DNA of 64,000 bases from Enterocytospora artemiae. Lineage: Eukaryota > Microsporidia. The stretch is from the NCBI GenBank assembly GCA_038659295.1, contig JASNGC010000002.1:124001-188000 (forward strand). The letters run 5' to 3'. The position numbers were made by a program, and so were the translations under genes. The stretch's first letter is position 1. Every line of letters begins with the position of its first letter. Shown piece by piece: positions 9,067-17,749 of the stretch. The notes under the pieces were generated by a model that saw only the letters and a list, made by a program, of their open reading frames with translations, made no database searches and was not told the origin of the DNA.

Positions 9067-9721
9067 ATGATCAAGCTTCTATTTATGATTTGTAATATTT
9101 TAAGCACATCAGAGACTCCACAGAATCCCTCATCATCTAAAATTATCTTTACCCCAATATCAACCTCCTCGATATATGGCTATGAAGATGAATTCAAATC
9201 CATACCTGTTTACCCAGACTCAATTGGAATAATAATTTACAGAGATGGATTTTATGTTATTGGAGAAAAAGGAATGATTACTAAATTCTATGTGATACTC
9301 TCCCAAGGAAATACTACATATGCATCACTGTACTGTCTGCCCACACATGCTAAAACTGGCGAAAAGGCCATAGAAAAAAAATGAAAATAGAACAAGTAAG
9401 ACTGATACATCCGGTGATTATGATCTTCAATCCACTTGGATGGACATTTCATCTTTAGCTAAGTCAATCAAGTTCTCAGATACCGACTTCAATCTAAAGC
9501 TAATTATTGTTACAGAACAGGATAAATTCTTCAAATATGAAAATAATTTATCAGTTGGAAAAGATGGTAATTTGGTTTCAAAGCACAAACAGATAAATCT
9601 CCGTCTATCATTTGTGATGTGGTTGATTCTTGGAGTAATTTCAGTGCTTTTTTTCGTTGTTTGGGCATATATAGTTTATAAATGTATCAATTTTTATCGT
9701 AAAGTAATTATGCTTGGATGA
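9067..9721 (+). pseudogene. Secreted/membrane-anchored family, copy B, frameshifted at A8
   Basis: Third member of the family. The first frame (9067-9384) starts with MIKLLFMICNIL after a CACCC block and has the family strands, ending at TGA directly after an A8 run (9374-9381). The next frame is open through the same point and carries the second half: KFSDTDFNLKL, FFKYENNLSVGKDGNL and a C-terminal membrane helix, ending at 9721. With one base change in the A8 run the two halves would make about 217 residues, the size of copies A (213) and C (212). Either a genuine frameshift, a read-through by slippage, or a sequencing error. Confidence 0.7.
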
Positions 9722-10331
9722 TTACAAGTTCAATAAATCATTTCCTAAAGCTGTCAATTTTTGATTTTGATAGAATACAATTTTTAGCATCTTTACAACT
9801 TACTAGGCATAACTTTAAGGCTTATATACCCACCATTGAACGACTATAGGTATTCCTTCATAACTTACCCTCAGCTGTATAATAATATGCAAACTACACC
9901 GGTCCAATCCAATACAACTATTATCTTGGAAGCACACTGTTATTATGGACATATTAACTTAAGCTAGTTTATTATTTAATGAAACAGAGCAAAAATACTA
10001 CATTCAAACAAAAAAGCAATAATCCAAGTTTCTTTGACAATATTGTGTGGCTTTTGGAGTGTTTAAAACACACCGTTTGGGTTTATTCCATCTGTGTTTC
10101 TAATTAAAACACTCAATTTTGGACGATGTGGATGGTCCTAATCAATAATTGATTTATTGTAAATGGAAATTAAAAAATCATCTTTTTTAGGAAATTGAAC
10201 TCCTTATTACTGAAAAACATCATATGGGAAAATAAGGAGATTTGGCTCTATCAATTAGATGGCTGCCCTTGCTTTTCATTAATCATACTCCTTAAAAAAA
10301 TATCTATAAAAGAAAATAATCTTCTGCTCCT
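9722..10331. other. Intergenic region between family copies B and C
   Basis: About 610 A+T-rich bases with no supported reading frame. It contains an imperfect duplication of TTTGG/AAACAC-type sequence near 10040-10110 but nothing I can assign. Confidence 0.4.
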
Positions 10332-10970
10332 ATGTTCAAATTCTTAACATTGACAATGAGTCTTATGAGAGCCACAGCAGGGGAGAAGCCTACAGAGTCT
10401 CCCGGCGAAAGCACTCCTTTAGAATCAGAACTAAGTAAATTTGATTCTTTTCCAAATATAGATGCATCATACAAAATAGAAAGTAAAGGACAGAGCTTGA
10501 TCATAACAGGAGATGTCTCAGAATATGGATTGTTTATTAAGGCAGGCAATGAAACCAAGCAAGCATTTGCGAAAAAGGGTGAGGAAAGTACTGCAGAGGA
10601 ACCAAAACCAGCCTCAAATCCTGCAGTATCCGACGACCAAAAAGGACAAGAAGCAGCAGCTACTAAGCCTAAAGAGGATAGTAAAACTGTCAGCATCAAT
10701 ATGCTAGATTTTTTTGAATCTACCAGTGTTAAACGTGATGAAGACTTTGATATGCAAATCTTGATAAGAAATGCTGAAGGAAAGATTTTCAAGCATGAGG
10801 TTAACGGAAAACTTGACAAGGATGGCAATCTTATCATTTCTCCCAAAGGTACATCTGGAGGATGGCTGTTCTGGATAATAGTCGTAACCATTCTAGTGAT
10901 TCTGGCAATTGTTTTGGCCATGGTCCTACTCAAGAGGGGTAAGGAGGATGCCAATACTACACAAGCATGA
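10332..10970 (+). CDS. Secreted/membrane-anchored family protein, copy C
   Basis: A 212-residue protein with signal-like start MFKFLTLTMSLM and KFDSFPNID. An insert rich in Glu, Pro, Lys and Ala (about 75-120) is absent from copies A and B. Then come VSINMLDFFE, AEGKIFKHEVNGKLDKDGNL and a clear C-terminal membrane helix (about 177-200) with a short charged tail. It is the best-preserved member. The low-complexity insert is where the copies differ most, as expected for an exposed, fast-evolving region. The start has CTCCTATG context rather than a full C-block; the TGA stop is followed by ATAAAT. Confidence 0.8.
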   Translation: MFKFLTLTMSLMRATAGEKPTESPGESTPLESELSKFDSFPNIDASYKIESKGQSLIITGDVSEYGLFIKAGNETKQAFAKKGEESTAEEPKPASNPAVSDDQKGQEAAATKPKEDSKTVSINMLDFFESTSVKRDEDFDMQILIRNAEGKIFKHEVNGKLDKDGNLIISPKGTSGGWLFWIIVVTILVILAIVLAMVLLKRGKEDANTTQA

Positions 10971-11022
10971 ATAAATTAGATTAGAACAACAAAACGATGA
11001 AAATTTCATGAACATTCTGTAT
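10953..11022 (-). repeat. Right arm of the inverted duplication
   Basis: Reverse complement of 7945-8014 with about five mismatches. It spans the last six codons of copy C and the first 50 bases of its 3' flank. Confidence 0.8.
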
Positions 11023-11356
11023 TTTTAACCAGCATAAAACAGTTCTTAGATATAATCTCACGATATAGATACTGGATATCTATAAAATTACTTGACAAGG
11101 ACAATGAAGATATGATGTTTATTTATTTCAAACTGGCTAGTAGAGCCTGATCAATGGAACAATCGAAAATTTCTATGTAGTAGGAGGATCTAACACTTTC
11201 CAAGCATCCGATGATTCCAGTTCAAGAATCGAAAAATCATTATGAAATCGAGCTTCACTTCCATATTTTACAAATTCAACATGGATTTACTATCTTACTG
11301 TTCAAAACCAAGACAGAGGTATCATAAAATACCTTTGTGTTTATTCAGACCCAATA
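11023..11356. other. Intergenic region
   Basis: About 330 bases between the inverted-repeat arm and the convergent Nudix gene. No feature recognised. Confidence 0.4.
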
Positions 11357-11803
11357 TTATTTGTGGGAAAAATATCCTTCATCCATTGCTTTTTTGATTA
11401 ATTCCTTCACATATTCTGGTATCTTCGGATGTTTCAAAGCTTCCATTGGGCTTAGCTTTATTCTTTCCCTTCTATTACTTTCCTTAAAGTCGTCTTGTTT
11501 TTCAACAACATTCATTACAAAAAATATCATTCGCTTGCCTTTTTTAGTTTTAACTTGAAATCTATTTTTATTCCCATGCTCATCTTTCGTACTTGATATA
11601 TCATCCACTATTGTGCCCGATTCTTCTAAGGTCTCTCTTATGGCTGCATCCTTTCCACTCTCCTCTGTTTTTACTCCTCCCTTGGGAAATATATAGTTTC
11701 CCTTAATATTACTCACAAATATTAGTTTCCCATCTTTAATGGGCATTACTCCGACTACTTTTCTAGCAAAAGAAGTTATAATATACAAATGTAGTAAAAT
11801 CAT
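11357..11803 (-). CDS. Nudix hydrolase, diphosphoinositol-polyphosphate phosphohydrolase-like
   Basis: A 148-residue protein. The full Nudix box GX5EX7REUXEEXGU is present at about residues 42-64 (GGVKTEESGKDAAIRETLEE then SGT). The preceding VVGVMPIKDGKLIFVS and NYIFPKGG match the DIPP/Aps1 subgroup (VVPL...WVLPKGG), which cleaves inositol pyrophosphates and dinucleoside polyphosphates. Substrate is inferred from subgroup similarity only. No C-block is seen before this ATG, and the first 12 residues are hydrophobic, so the start could lie slightly downstream. Confidence 0.8.
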   Translation of the reverse strand: MILLHLYIITSFARKVVGVMPIKDGKLIFVSNIKGNYIFPKGGVKTEESGKDAAIRETLEESGTIVDDISSTKDEHGNKNRFQVKTKKGKRMIFFVMNVVEKQDDFKESNRRERIKLSPMEALKHPKIPEYVKELIKKAMDEGYFSHK

Positions 11804-12042
11804 TGAATAAGATGTCCTTCATGGTAAAAATAGGTCTTGAAACACTTGTAGCAGATAGTTACCAATATATTTTACCATAGAAAAATGATTATGTTCCCTG
11901 AGTTGTGTGAAAACTTACCATAATGAGTTCATACGTCCAGGATAGTTCATAAATTAGAAAGTATTGAGGAAAACCTTCAATGTGAATAGTAATATTATTT
12001 TCAAAGACAAAGTAAAAGCTGGAGACTGTGAGTAATGCTTTA

Positions 12043-14112
12043 TTAGTTTGAATATTTTCGTAAATTTTCAATCTGTTGATCGGTAAATTTAGTAAATACC
12101 ACTTCAATATTTTCTGAAAGTGATGGATTGGAGACTATTTCAAATTTGGCTGGAAAGTACAATACGGGTGAAGTATTCCAGCAATCGACTGGTATAGCCG
12201 TGCCATTTACTGTTAATGTCACATCGCCAGATTTCCCGAAGTCATTTCCAATGGTTTTATTGATCTTCTCAGATGCTTCAGGTATAAAAGGATCTATACA
12301 ATGAGACAGTAAATTTACCAGAGAATAGCATAGTGAATATCCCATCGGCATTTTTTCCTTGGTCTTTTGCAATTCTTGTAGATATTTATTACCTCTTTGA
12401 CTAATTTCCAGCACTTTATCCAAAGCCGGTCTTAACTTTATAGAATCCATAAGCTGAATATACTCAGAATACATAGAATTTATGTCATCAACAAATTTGA
12501 TTTCTAGATCAAACAAATTATTGGTACTACCACCATTTGTATCAATACCGGTGTAATAGACATCTACTTCCTTTCTAAGGTCTTTAACTTCTTCATTAAT
12601 ATTAATACTCTTCTTAGCCAAATATTTTAATGTTCTGTTTATAAAATTCCCTAAATTAGCTATTAATTCATTATTAACGATTGTAATAAATTCTTCGATG
12701 TTGAAATCGGCATCCTTGGTTTCTGGCCTCCTTTTTAATAGGTAGAATTTCCACTTAGAGATATCCCCCAAGTCGGAGTTAATCAGGTCCATTCCAAAAA
12801 TCCCGACTGACTTGGACTTTGAAAACTTTTGACCATTAAAGGTGAGATATTCTGTGGCATTTATAATAATGTTGAAGTCAAGGGAAACGGTATCGGAAGA
12901 TGATTCAATATTTTCGGTGAGAGATTTAGATGAATTGTCCAATACACACTTCTTCTTGATACCTTCGCAGATGTTTTCAGTATCCGATAACTTCCATGCA
13001 AATAATGTCGAAGGAAACATGATTGAATGAAATGGAACGTTGTCTTTTCCCATAAACTGAACAAAATCTGAACCATTCAGCCATTTTGCCATGATCTTGT
13101 CTGCTAAAGATTTATCAAAATGGGATTGACTATTACTATCCATTAATGCTCTCTGTTCTAAGGCTTGTGTCAGAAATGTTAGGTATCCTATTGGTGCATC
13201 AAACCACACATAGAATACATAATCTTCAAAGTCTTTCAGAGGTACTGGTACGCCCCACTTGTATTTCAACAGTCTAGTCATACATCTTGGCTTAATATCT
13301 TTAACTATCCATTGCTTGTAAATTGATTTCGCATTTTCAGACCACTTTTCAATATTTAGGTTAGAAACATACTTTTGCAATCTATCTAATCTAAGATATA
13401 AATGGTTGGTGGATTTCTTCGATGGACAACTATTACATATTACACATCTAGGATTGCTCAATACACCCCTTATACTACTGTCAGACGCTTCTCCAAAGCA
13501 TCGTCCACACCCATCACACTGATCACCATGTGACAACTGTCCACAAGGGCATGTTCCTTCAACATATCTATCTGCTAAAAATTGCTCACATCTTTCACAA
13601 TAATATTGGGTGAGTGAAATGGACTGAAACTGATTTCTTGTTTTCATAAATATGTCTTGGACTAGCTTTCTATGCTCCTCACAGTGTGTATGCCCAAAAT
13701 AGTTGAAAGATAGATTAAAAAATTTATATATTTGAGTGTGTAGATGTCGATTTTTGAGGACGATATCAATGGGAAGAACAGGCGTGTTATCTGGTTCAAT
13801 GCCATGGGCATTTGATGTTAGATCACACTGCTTCATTTTCTCTGCTGTGGCTTTAATTGCCGCCATCTCAGTTGCAGTTCCATATTCGTCTGTTCCACAA
13901 ATAAATATTGTATCATATCCCATTTTTCTACAGAACCGTGCGTAGACATCAGCACTGAGAAGTGACCCAATTATATTTCCCAGGTGTGGCTGGTTATTTA
14001 CATACGGAAGAGCACTGGTGATAAACTTCTTGGTGTCAAAGTTCTCTTCAATGTTTACTATTACTCTAGAGCTCACATTGTTATTCCTGGGCATATCATC
14101 GCTTCTTTCCAT
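12043..14112 (-). CDS. MES1: Methionyl-tRNA synthetase
   Basis: A 689-residue class I synthetase. The HIGH motif is PHLGN (about residues 42-46, after ALPYVNNQ); the KMSKS-type loop is FSKSKS at about 430. The connective peptide has Cys-rich zinc knuckles (YCERCEQ, CPCG, CDGCGRC, CVICNSC). WFDAPIGYLTF and GKDNVPFHSIMFP are typical MetRS signatures. It charges tRNA-Met for initiation and elongation in the cytosol. There is no C-terminal EMAPII-like or N-terminal GST domain, fitting compact microsporidian enzymes. The start ATG follows TTTCACCC. Confidence 0.96.
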   Translation of the reverse strand: MERSDDMPRNNNVSSRVIVNIEENFDTKKFITSALPYVNNQPHLGNIIGSLLSADVYARFCRKMGYDTIFICGTDEYGTATEMAAIKATAEKMKQCDLTSNAHGIEPDNTPVLPIDIVLKNRHLHTQIYKFFNLSFNYFGHTHCEEHRKLVQDIFMKTRNQFQSISLTQYYCERCEQFLADRYVEGTCPCGQLSHGDQCDGCGRCFGEASDSSIRGVLSNPRCVICNSCPSKKSTNHLYLRLDRLQKYVSNLNIEKWSENAKSIYKQWIVKDIKPRCMTRLLKYKWGVPVPLKDFEDYVFYVWFDAPIGYLTFLTQALEQRALMDSNSQSHFDKSLADKIMAKWLNGSDFVQFMGKDNVPFHSIMFPSTLFAWKLSDTENICEGIKKKCVLDNSSKSLTENIESSSDTVSLDFNIIINATEYLTFNGQKFSKSKSVGIFGMDLINSDLGDISKWKFYLLKRRPETKDADFNIEEFITIVNNELIANLGNFINRTLKYLAKKSININEEVKDLRKEVDVYYTGIDTNGGSTNNLFDLEIKFVDDINSMYSEYIQLMDSIKLRPALDKVLEISQRGNKYLQELQKTKEKMPMGYSLCYSLVNLLSHCIDPFIPEASEKINKTIGNDFGKSGDVTLTVNGTAIPVDCWNTSPVLYFPAKFEIVSNPSLSENIEVVFTKFTDQQIENLRKYSN

Positions 14113-14358
14113 GGGTGAAATATTTTATAAAAGAATCAATTATAAAGCCATCTTTATTCGTAAGGAACTATACAGATAATGTTTGAGCAAGTGTATAGAG
14201 TTTATAGTTACTAAAAGGAACATGTAATATATCCATTTAGGATTGTGATGTAAAGGTATTTTTATGTCCAGAATGAAGATTCAAAAGCTTATGCCACTTC
14301 GTAGATTACTTCAAGTTGCACAAACTCTTCGATATAACTTACCAACAATTCCTGTTTG

Positions 14359-14430
14359 TCCGCGATGGTGTAACGGCTAGCATACCAGCTTGTCACGCTG
14401 GAGATTCGGGTTCGATTCCCGGTCGTGGAG
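14359..14430 (+). tRNA. tRNA-Asp (GTC)
   Basis: A 72-nt cloverleaf. The acceptor stem TCCGCGA/TCGTGGA pairs with one wobble. The anticodon stem is CCAGC/GCTGG with loop TTGTCAC (anticodon GTC at 14392-14394). A-box and B-box (GGTTCGATTCC) are present. There is no intron and no encoded CCA. Discriminator base G. Confidence 0.96.
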
Positions 14431-14619
14431 TGCTGTATTTTTCCTGAAATTGTTTATAAGCTGCTGCCTTTTTACATGTTGAGTTCTCGTCTGTCTTTTC
14501 TGTTGAACCATGCAATTAATGTCTCAATAATGTTCTTCCTTGTATCCTTTTAAGTGGTAATTGATGTAATTATACCGTTCTGAGCTTTTCATGCTTTTTT
14601 TGATAGAACTACCACCCAA

Positions 14620-16155
14620 ATGTGTGGAATTGATTTAAGAAACAGCTTAGATTTACCAGAAAAACTACAGGAGTATATTTACCGGCGTGGAAGGGACTTT
14701 AATAGTACTATCTCGTTTCAAACATCCACAAGTGGCCAAATCCAACATATTTCCTCTATGGAGACTGGAGAAAATGGCCACCAGTTTACAGCCACATCAA
14801 GCGTACTGTCACTAAGATTAAAGATCTCTCAGCCAGTTATGAACGAGTTCTTTGTTCTACAGTTTAATGGTGAGTTATTTTCTCATATAGAGAGCGATAC
14901 TAAATTTATAGAAAATGTAATTGTGAAGAACTGTTACAGACATGATGATTTTGACTTCATTGAAAGTATCTACAAGGAAATTAATTCTTATGAAAATGAT
15001 CTTGCTATAGTTATCTTTCGAAATCGCAAGGCATATTTTTTTAAGGATGATGTTGGAAAAAGAAGTTTGGGATACTCTTTCTTTTCAACGAACAATAAAC
15101 CGTACCCATGCAAACAAGGTTTTTCAGTAAGCTCACTAATGTATCAGAATGAAATTGATTCCATGAAGTTGTATATTTATGACTTTGAGCTGGATATACT
15201 TCACTCGAAGTTCAAAACCAGTTCTTTATTAGTCATCAGGTACTTATCGAATTTCCATCGAATTAGCAACTTTATTAGTCAGCCAAAAAATTATGGCAAA
15301 TACAACTTCTTAACCGGTTATGAAGCCTACACAGAAAACGCCAATATTGCTGATTCAATTAATCTCGACAACCCTGACAAACATATTAGTGATTTTGTTC
15401 ATTTCTTCGACAATTCCATAAAGAAAAGGCTCATTGGACTCCCGAATAATTCCATTTGTATTTCATTCTCTGGAGGTATAGATTCTTTGCTGGTTGCAAT
15501 ATTTTTGCATCGGTCAGCCCCAATAACCCATAATTTTTATTTTGTTAATACATCATTCCCGAACCATTTTGATCGAATTCAAGCAAAGAAGAATTTTTTA
15601 GAGTTTAAAAGCTGCATGGGTTCGTCTAGAAAGTGCTATTTTATTACAAATGATCTTTCTGTCCAAAAAGTCTTAGAGCATAAAAACACCATTACCGATT
15701 TAATTTATCCAAAAAATAGTCGAATGGATTTTAATATCGCAGCAATACACTATTTTACAGCAATGAAGTCTGCAGAATTCTCTGCTGTTTTATTCAACGG
15801 TTCTGGTGCTGATGAAGTGTTTGGTGGATACAATAAATATTTAAGGTCCCCAAATTCTAGAGATAACATATTTTTTGATCTCTTTACAATAAGTACCCAT
15901 AATCTGATGAGAGACGACAGGGTTATCTCGAATTTCAACGTTGAAGTCAGAACACCATTTCTAGATGCCGACCTCATATTGTTTTCCATGGCCTTAGACA
16001 ACTCAGCACTGATTGATGTAGAGAAGTCAGAAAACAAAGCAATTCTAAGAAATGTTTTGAGACACATTGGAATGCAGTTTAGTTCAACGACCATGAAAAA
16101 AGCAATGCAGTTTGGCTCTGGAATTAAAAATTACGAAAATCTACTGTTCGACTGA
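14620..16155 (+). CDS. Asparagine synthetase-domain protein (ASNSD1-like)
   Basis: A 511-residue two-domain protein. The N-terminal class II glutaminase begins MCGI, giving the catalytic Cys2. The C-terminal synthetase domain has the ATP-pyrophosphatase loop SFSGGIDS (about 283-290), NGSGADEVFGGY and VRTPFLDADL. The C-terminal RDDRVISNF and KKAMQFGSGI are characteristic of ASNSD1/yeast YML096w rather than true asparagine synthetase (animal ASNSD1 has 'KRAMQFGSRI'). Reaction unproven; family members are of unclear function. The start ATG follows CCACCCAA. Confidence 0.85.
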   Translation: MCGIDLRNSLDLPEKLQEYIYRRGRDFNSTISFQTSTSGQIQHISSMETGENGHQFTATSSVLSLRLKISQPVMNEFFVLQFNGELFSHIESDTKFIENVIVKNCYRHDDFDFIESIYKEINSYENDLAIVIFRNRKAYFFKDDVGKRSLGYSFFSTNNKPYPCKQGFSVSSLMYQNEIDSMKLYIYDFELDILHSKFKTSSLLVIRYLSNFHRISNFISQPKNYGKYNFLTGYEAYTENANIADSINLDNPDKHISDFVHFFDNSIKKRLIGLPNNSICISFSGGIDSLLVAIFLHRSAPITHNFYFVNTSFPNHFDRIQAKKNFLEFKSCMGSSRKCYFITNDLSVQKVLEHKNTITDLIYPKNSRMDFNIAAIHYFTAMKSAEFSAVLFNGSGADEVFGGYNKYLRSPNSRDNIFFDLFTISTHNLMRDDRVISNFNVEVRTPFLDADLILFSMALDNSALIDVEKSENKAILRNVLRHIGMQFSSTTMKKAMQFGSGIKNYENLLFD

Positions 16156-16261
16156 CATATTTTGGTGGTAAAACTTAACTTGCACGCCAATAATGAATAG
16201 AATCCTCTGGCTTAAGGAATTAAATCCAAATACATTCATTTTTATTTATAGCATATATATC

Positions 16262-16852
16262 TTACAGTTCATCAAAGTCGATGGGCTCAAACATGATCTT
16301 TTTGGGGGGCTTGAATTCACCACGCGATTTATACTGGAGAAGCTCGTCTAAAAAGTCAAGTTTGGTCTTTTTCCCAATCCTCTCAACATTCTTATTTTTG
16401 TTCTCAAAGTCATGAAGTTTATGTCTAATGTGGACAAGCTCGTCTTTTGTTAAAATATCCCTCAACGGTCGCATCTCATGCAGATACATACAATCAGCAT
16501 TCTGGCATGGAATGGTCTTTAGAAAGAATGAGCAATATTTTGTCGTTCCATATGTGCAACGCAGCATCTTCGAATCCAAAACACTTTCATCTACCTCTTG
16601 TATGCATCTTTTGGCTTCAAACTCATTAGAATAAGTAATATAGGCACAGGACGTAATTTCATTTGTATTTCCTCTCCTATTGATGATAATTTTTTTGATG
16701 TTTCCAAATTGGCCAAAATACTCTTGCCTTCGAAGAATACTCTCCTCTGAGTATTTTTGAGAAATTCCAACTATGTAGACTAAATTCTTCTGCATTACAC
16801 GAACATTAAAAAAATCATGCTCGCCAACTGCCAATGTCTCATTTTCAACCAT
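16262..16852 (-). CDS. NOT4/CNOT4-like RNA-binding protein without RING domain
   Basis: A 196-residue protein. Residues 17-105 form an RRM closely matching CNOT4/Not4 (RVMQKNLVYIVGISQ, EYFGQFGNIKKIIINRR, CAYITY). It is followed by a CCCH zinc finger C107-x8-C116-x4-C121-x3-H125 inside the family's hallmark GTTKYCSFFLK...CMYLHE. In other eukaryotes an N-terminal C4C4 RING precedes this, making Not4 the E3 ligase of the CCR4-NOT complex. Here the ATG lies right after ATCCCCAA and no RING sequence lies upstream. The protein thus keeps the RNA-binding part only. Exact orthology is strongly suggested. Confidence 0.87.
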   Translation of the reverse strand: MVENETLAVGEHDFFNVRVMQKNLVYIVGISQKYSEESILRRQEYFGQFGNIKKIIINRRGNTNEITSCAYITYSNEFEAKRCIQEVDESVLDSKMLRCTYGTTKYCSFFLKTIPCQNADCMYLHEMRPLRDILTKDELVHIRHKLHDFENKNKNVERIGKKTKLDFLDELLQYKSRGEFKPPKKIMFEPIDFDEL

Positions 16853-17007
16853 TTGGGGATTTCAAAAAACTGCCGTTTCCAAAAAGTAAATTTTGACAAA
16901 ATTTTGTCTCTGTTAAAACTTAAAGAGTGTTCCATGGATCTCCAACAGACATTATACAACACTCTAATTTATCTTATTAAAAAACTTCTTTTATTAATCA
17001 AGAAAGA

Positions 17008-17331
17008 TCAAAATCGAAAACCGAAAGTAGCTATGAGTCCAATTACAACTGCTGATGTCGTAACAACCCCCACATAAGCAGCACTCATAAAACTCAAATA
17101 GAAAAATGGATAAATTATCAATATAAGCCACATGCATGCAATAGTCCCACGTATTACCCAAGCATATCGAGGTCTATTGTAAAACATTCGAGAATATATC
17201 GCAAATATCCCAATCATAGCGAATCCGGAAATTATGAGTAAATTTAATCCCTTATCATAAGTCTGATACGAAATTTCCTCTGTCATGAATCCCACAAAAA
17301 TTGTACATTTATCATGAAGTAATATCCACAT
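17008..17331 (-). CDS. Small multi-spanning membrane protein, tandem family copy 1
   Basis: A 107-residue protein with three hydrophobic helices (about 29-45, 57-77, 82-103) and a YNRP motif between the first two. The start ATG lies after TTTTCCCTT. Copies 2 and 3 to the right share this helix layout and a [GN]-[NR]-[KR]-[PH] motif at the same place. No known family. Likely an integral membrane protein of unknown role. Confidence 0.6.
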   Translation of the reverse strand: MWILLHDKCTIFVGFMTEEISYQTYDKGLNLLIISGFAMIGIFAIYSRMFYNRPRYAWVIRGTIACMWLILIIYPFFYLSFMSAAYVGVVTTSAVVIGLIATFGFRF

Positions 17332-17662
17332 AAGGGAAAATGGTAAAAATGGTTACTTTATATCACAATAAGCTTTTTTGTAAATTAAATGTTGTTCGTT
17401 TCAGCAACTATACAATTCTGGGACTTCTAATGATTTCCATCAAAATACAACTTAATTGTTTTTAAATTTTCTAAAGAGACAATCTTTACAAATATTGGAT
17501 ACGAATAATAGTAATATCCGGATTTTCACTGAATCCTCAGCTATGCTTTATGGGTAACAGATACACCTCATCATCCTAAACTTGGCCCTTTTCATCCGAA
17601 AGTATTTTGCAAAATCTTTAAAAACTCTTTTATTAAAAACAGTTGAATCTAAGTTACTTGTT
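17332..17662. other. 3' flank of tandem copy 2
   Basis: About 330 non-coding bases. Parts resemble 18440-18900 (for example AGGAAATGGTAAAAAT and ATCAAAAT-CAACTTAA segments), showing that flanks were duplicated with the genes. Confidence 0.5.
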
Positions 17663-17749
17663 TTATTGACTGTAATGATCAAAAATCATTAATGGCAGAT
17701 AGTCTGCTAAATCATCCTTGATTCCCTCATTCGCCATGCTGTCCCTTCC

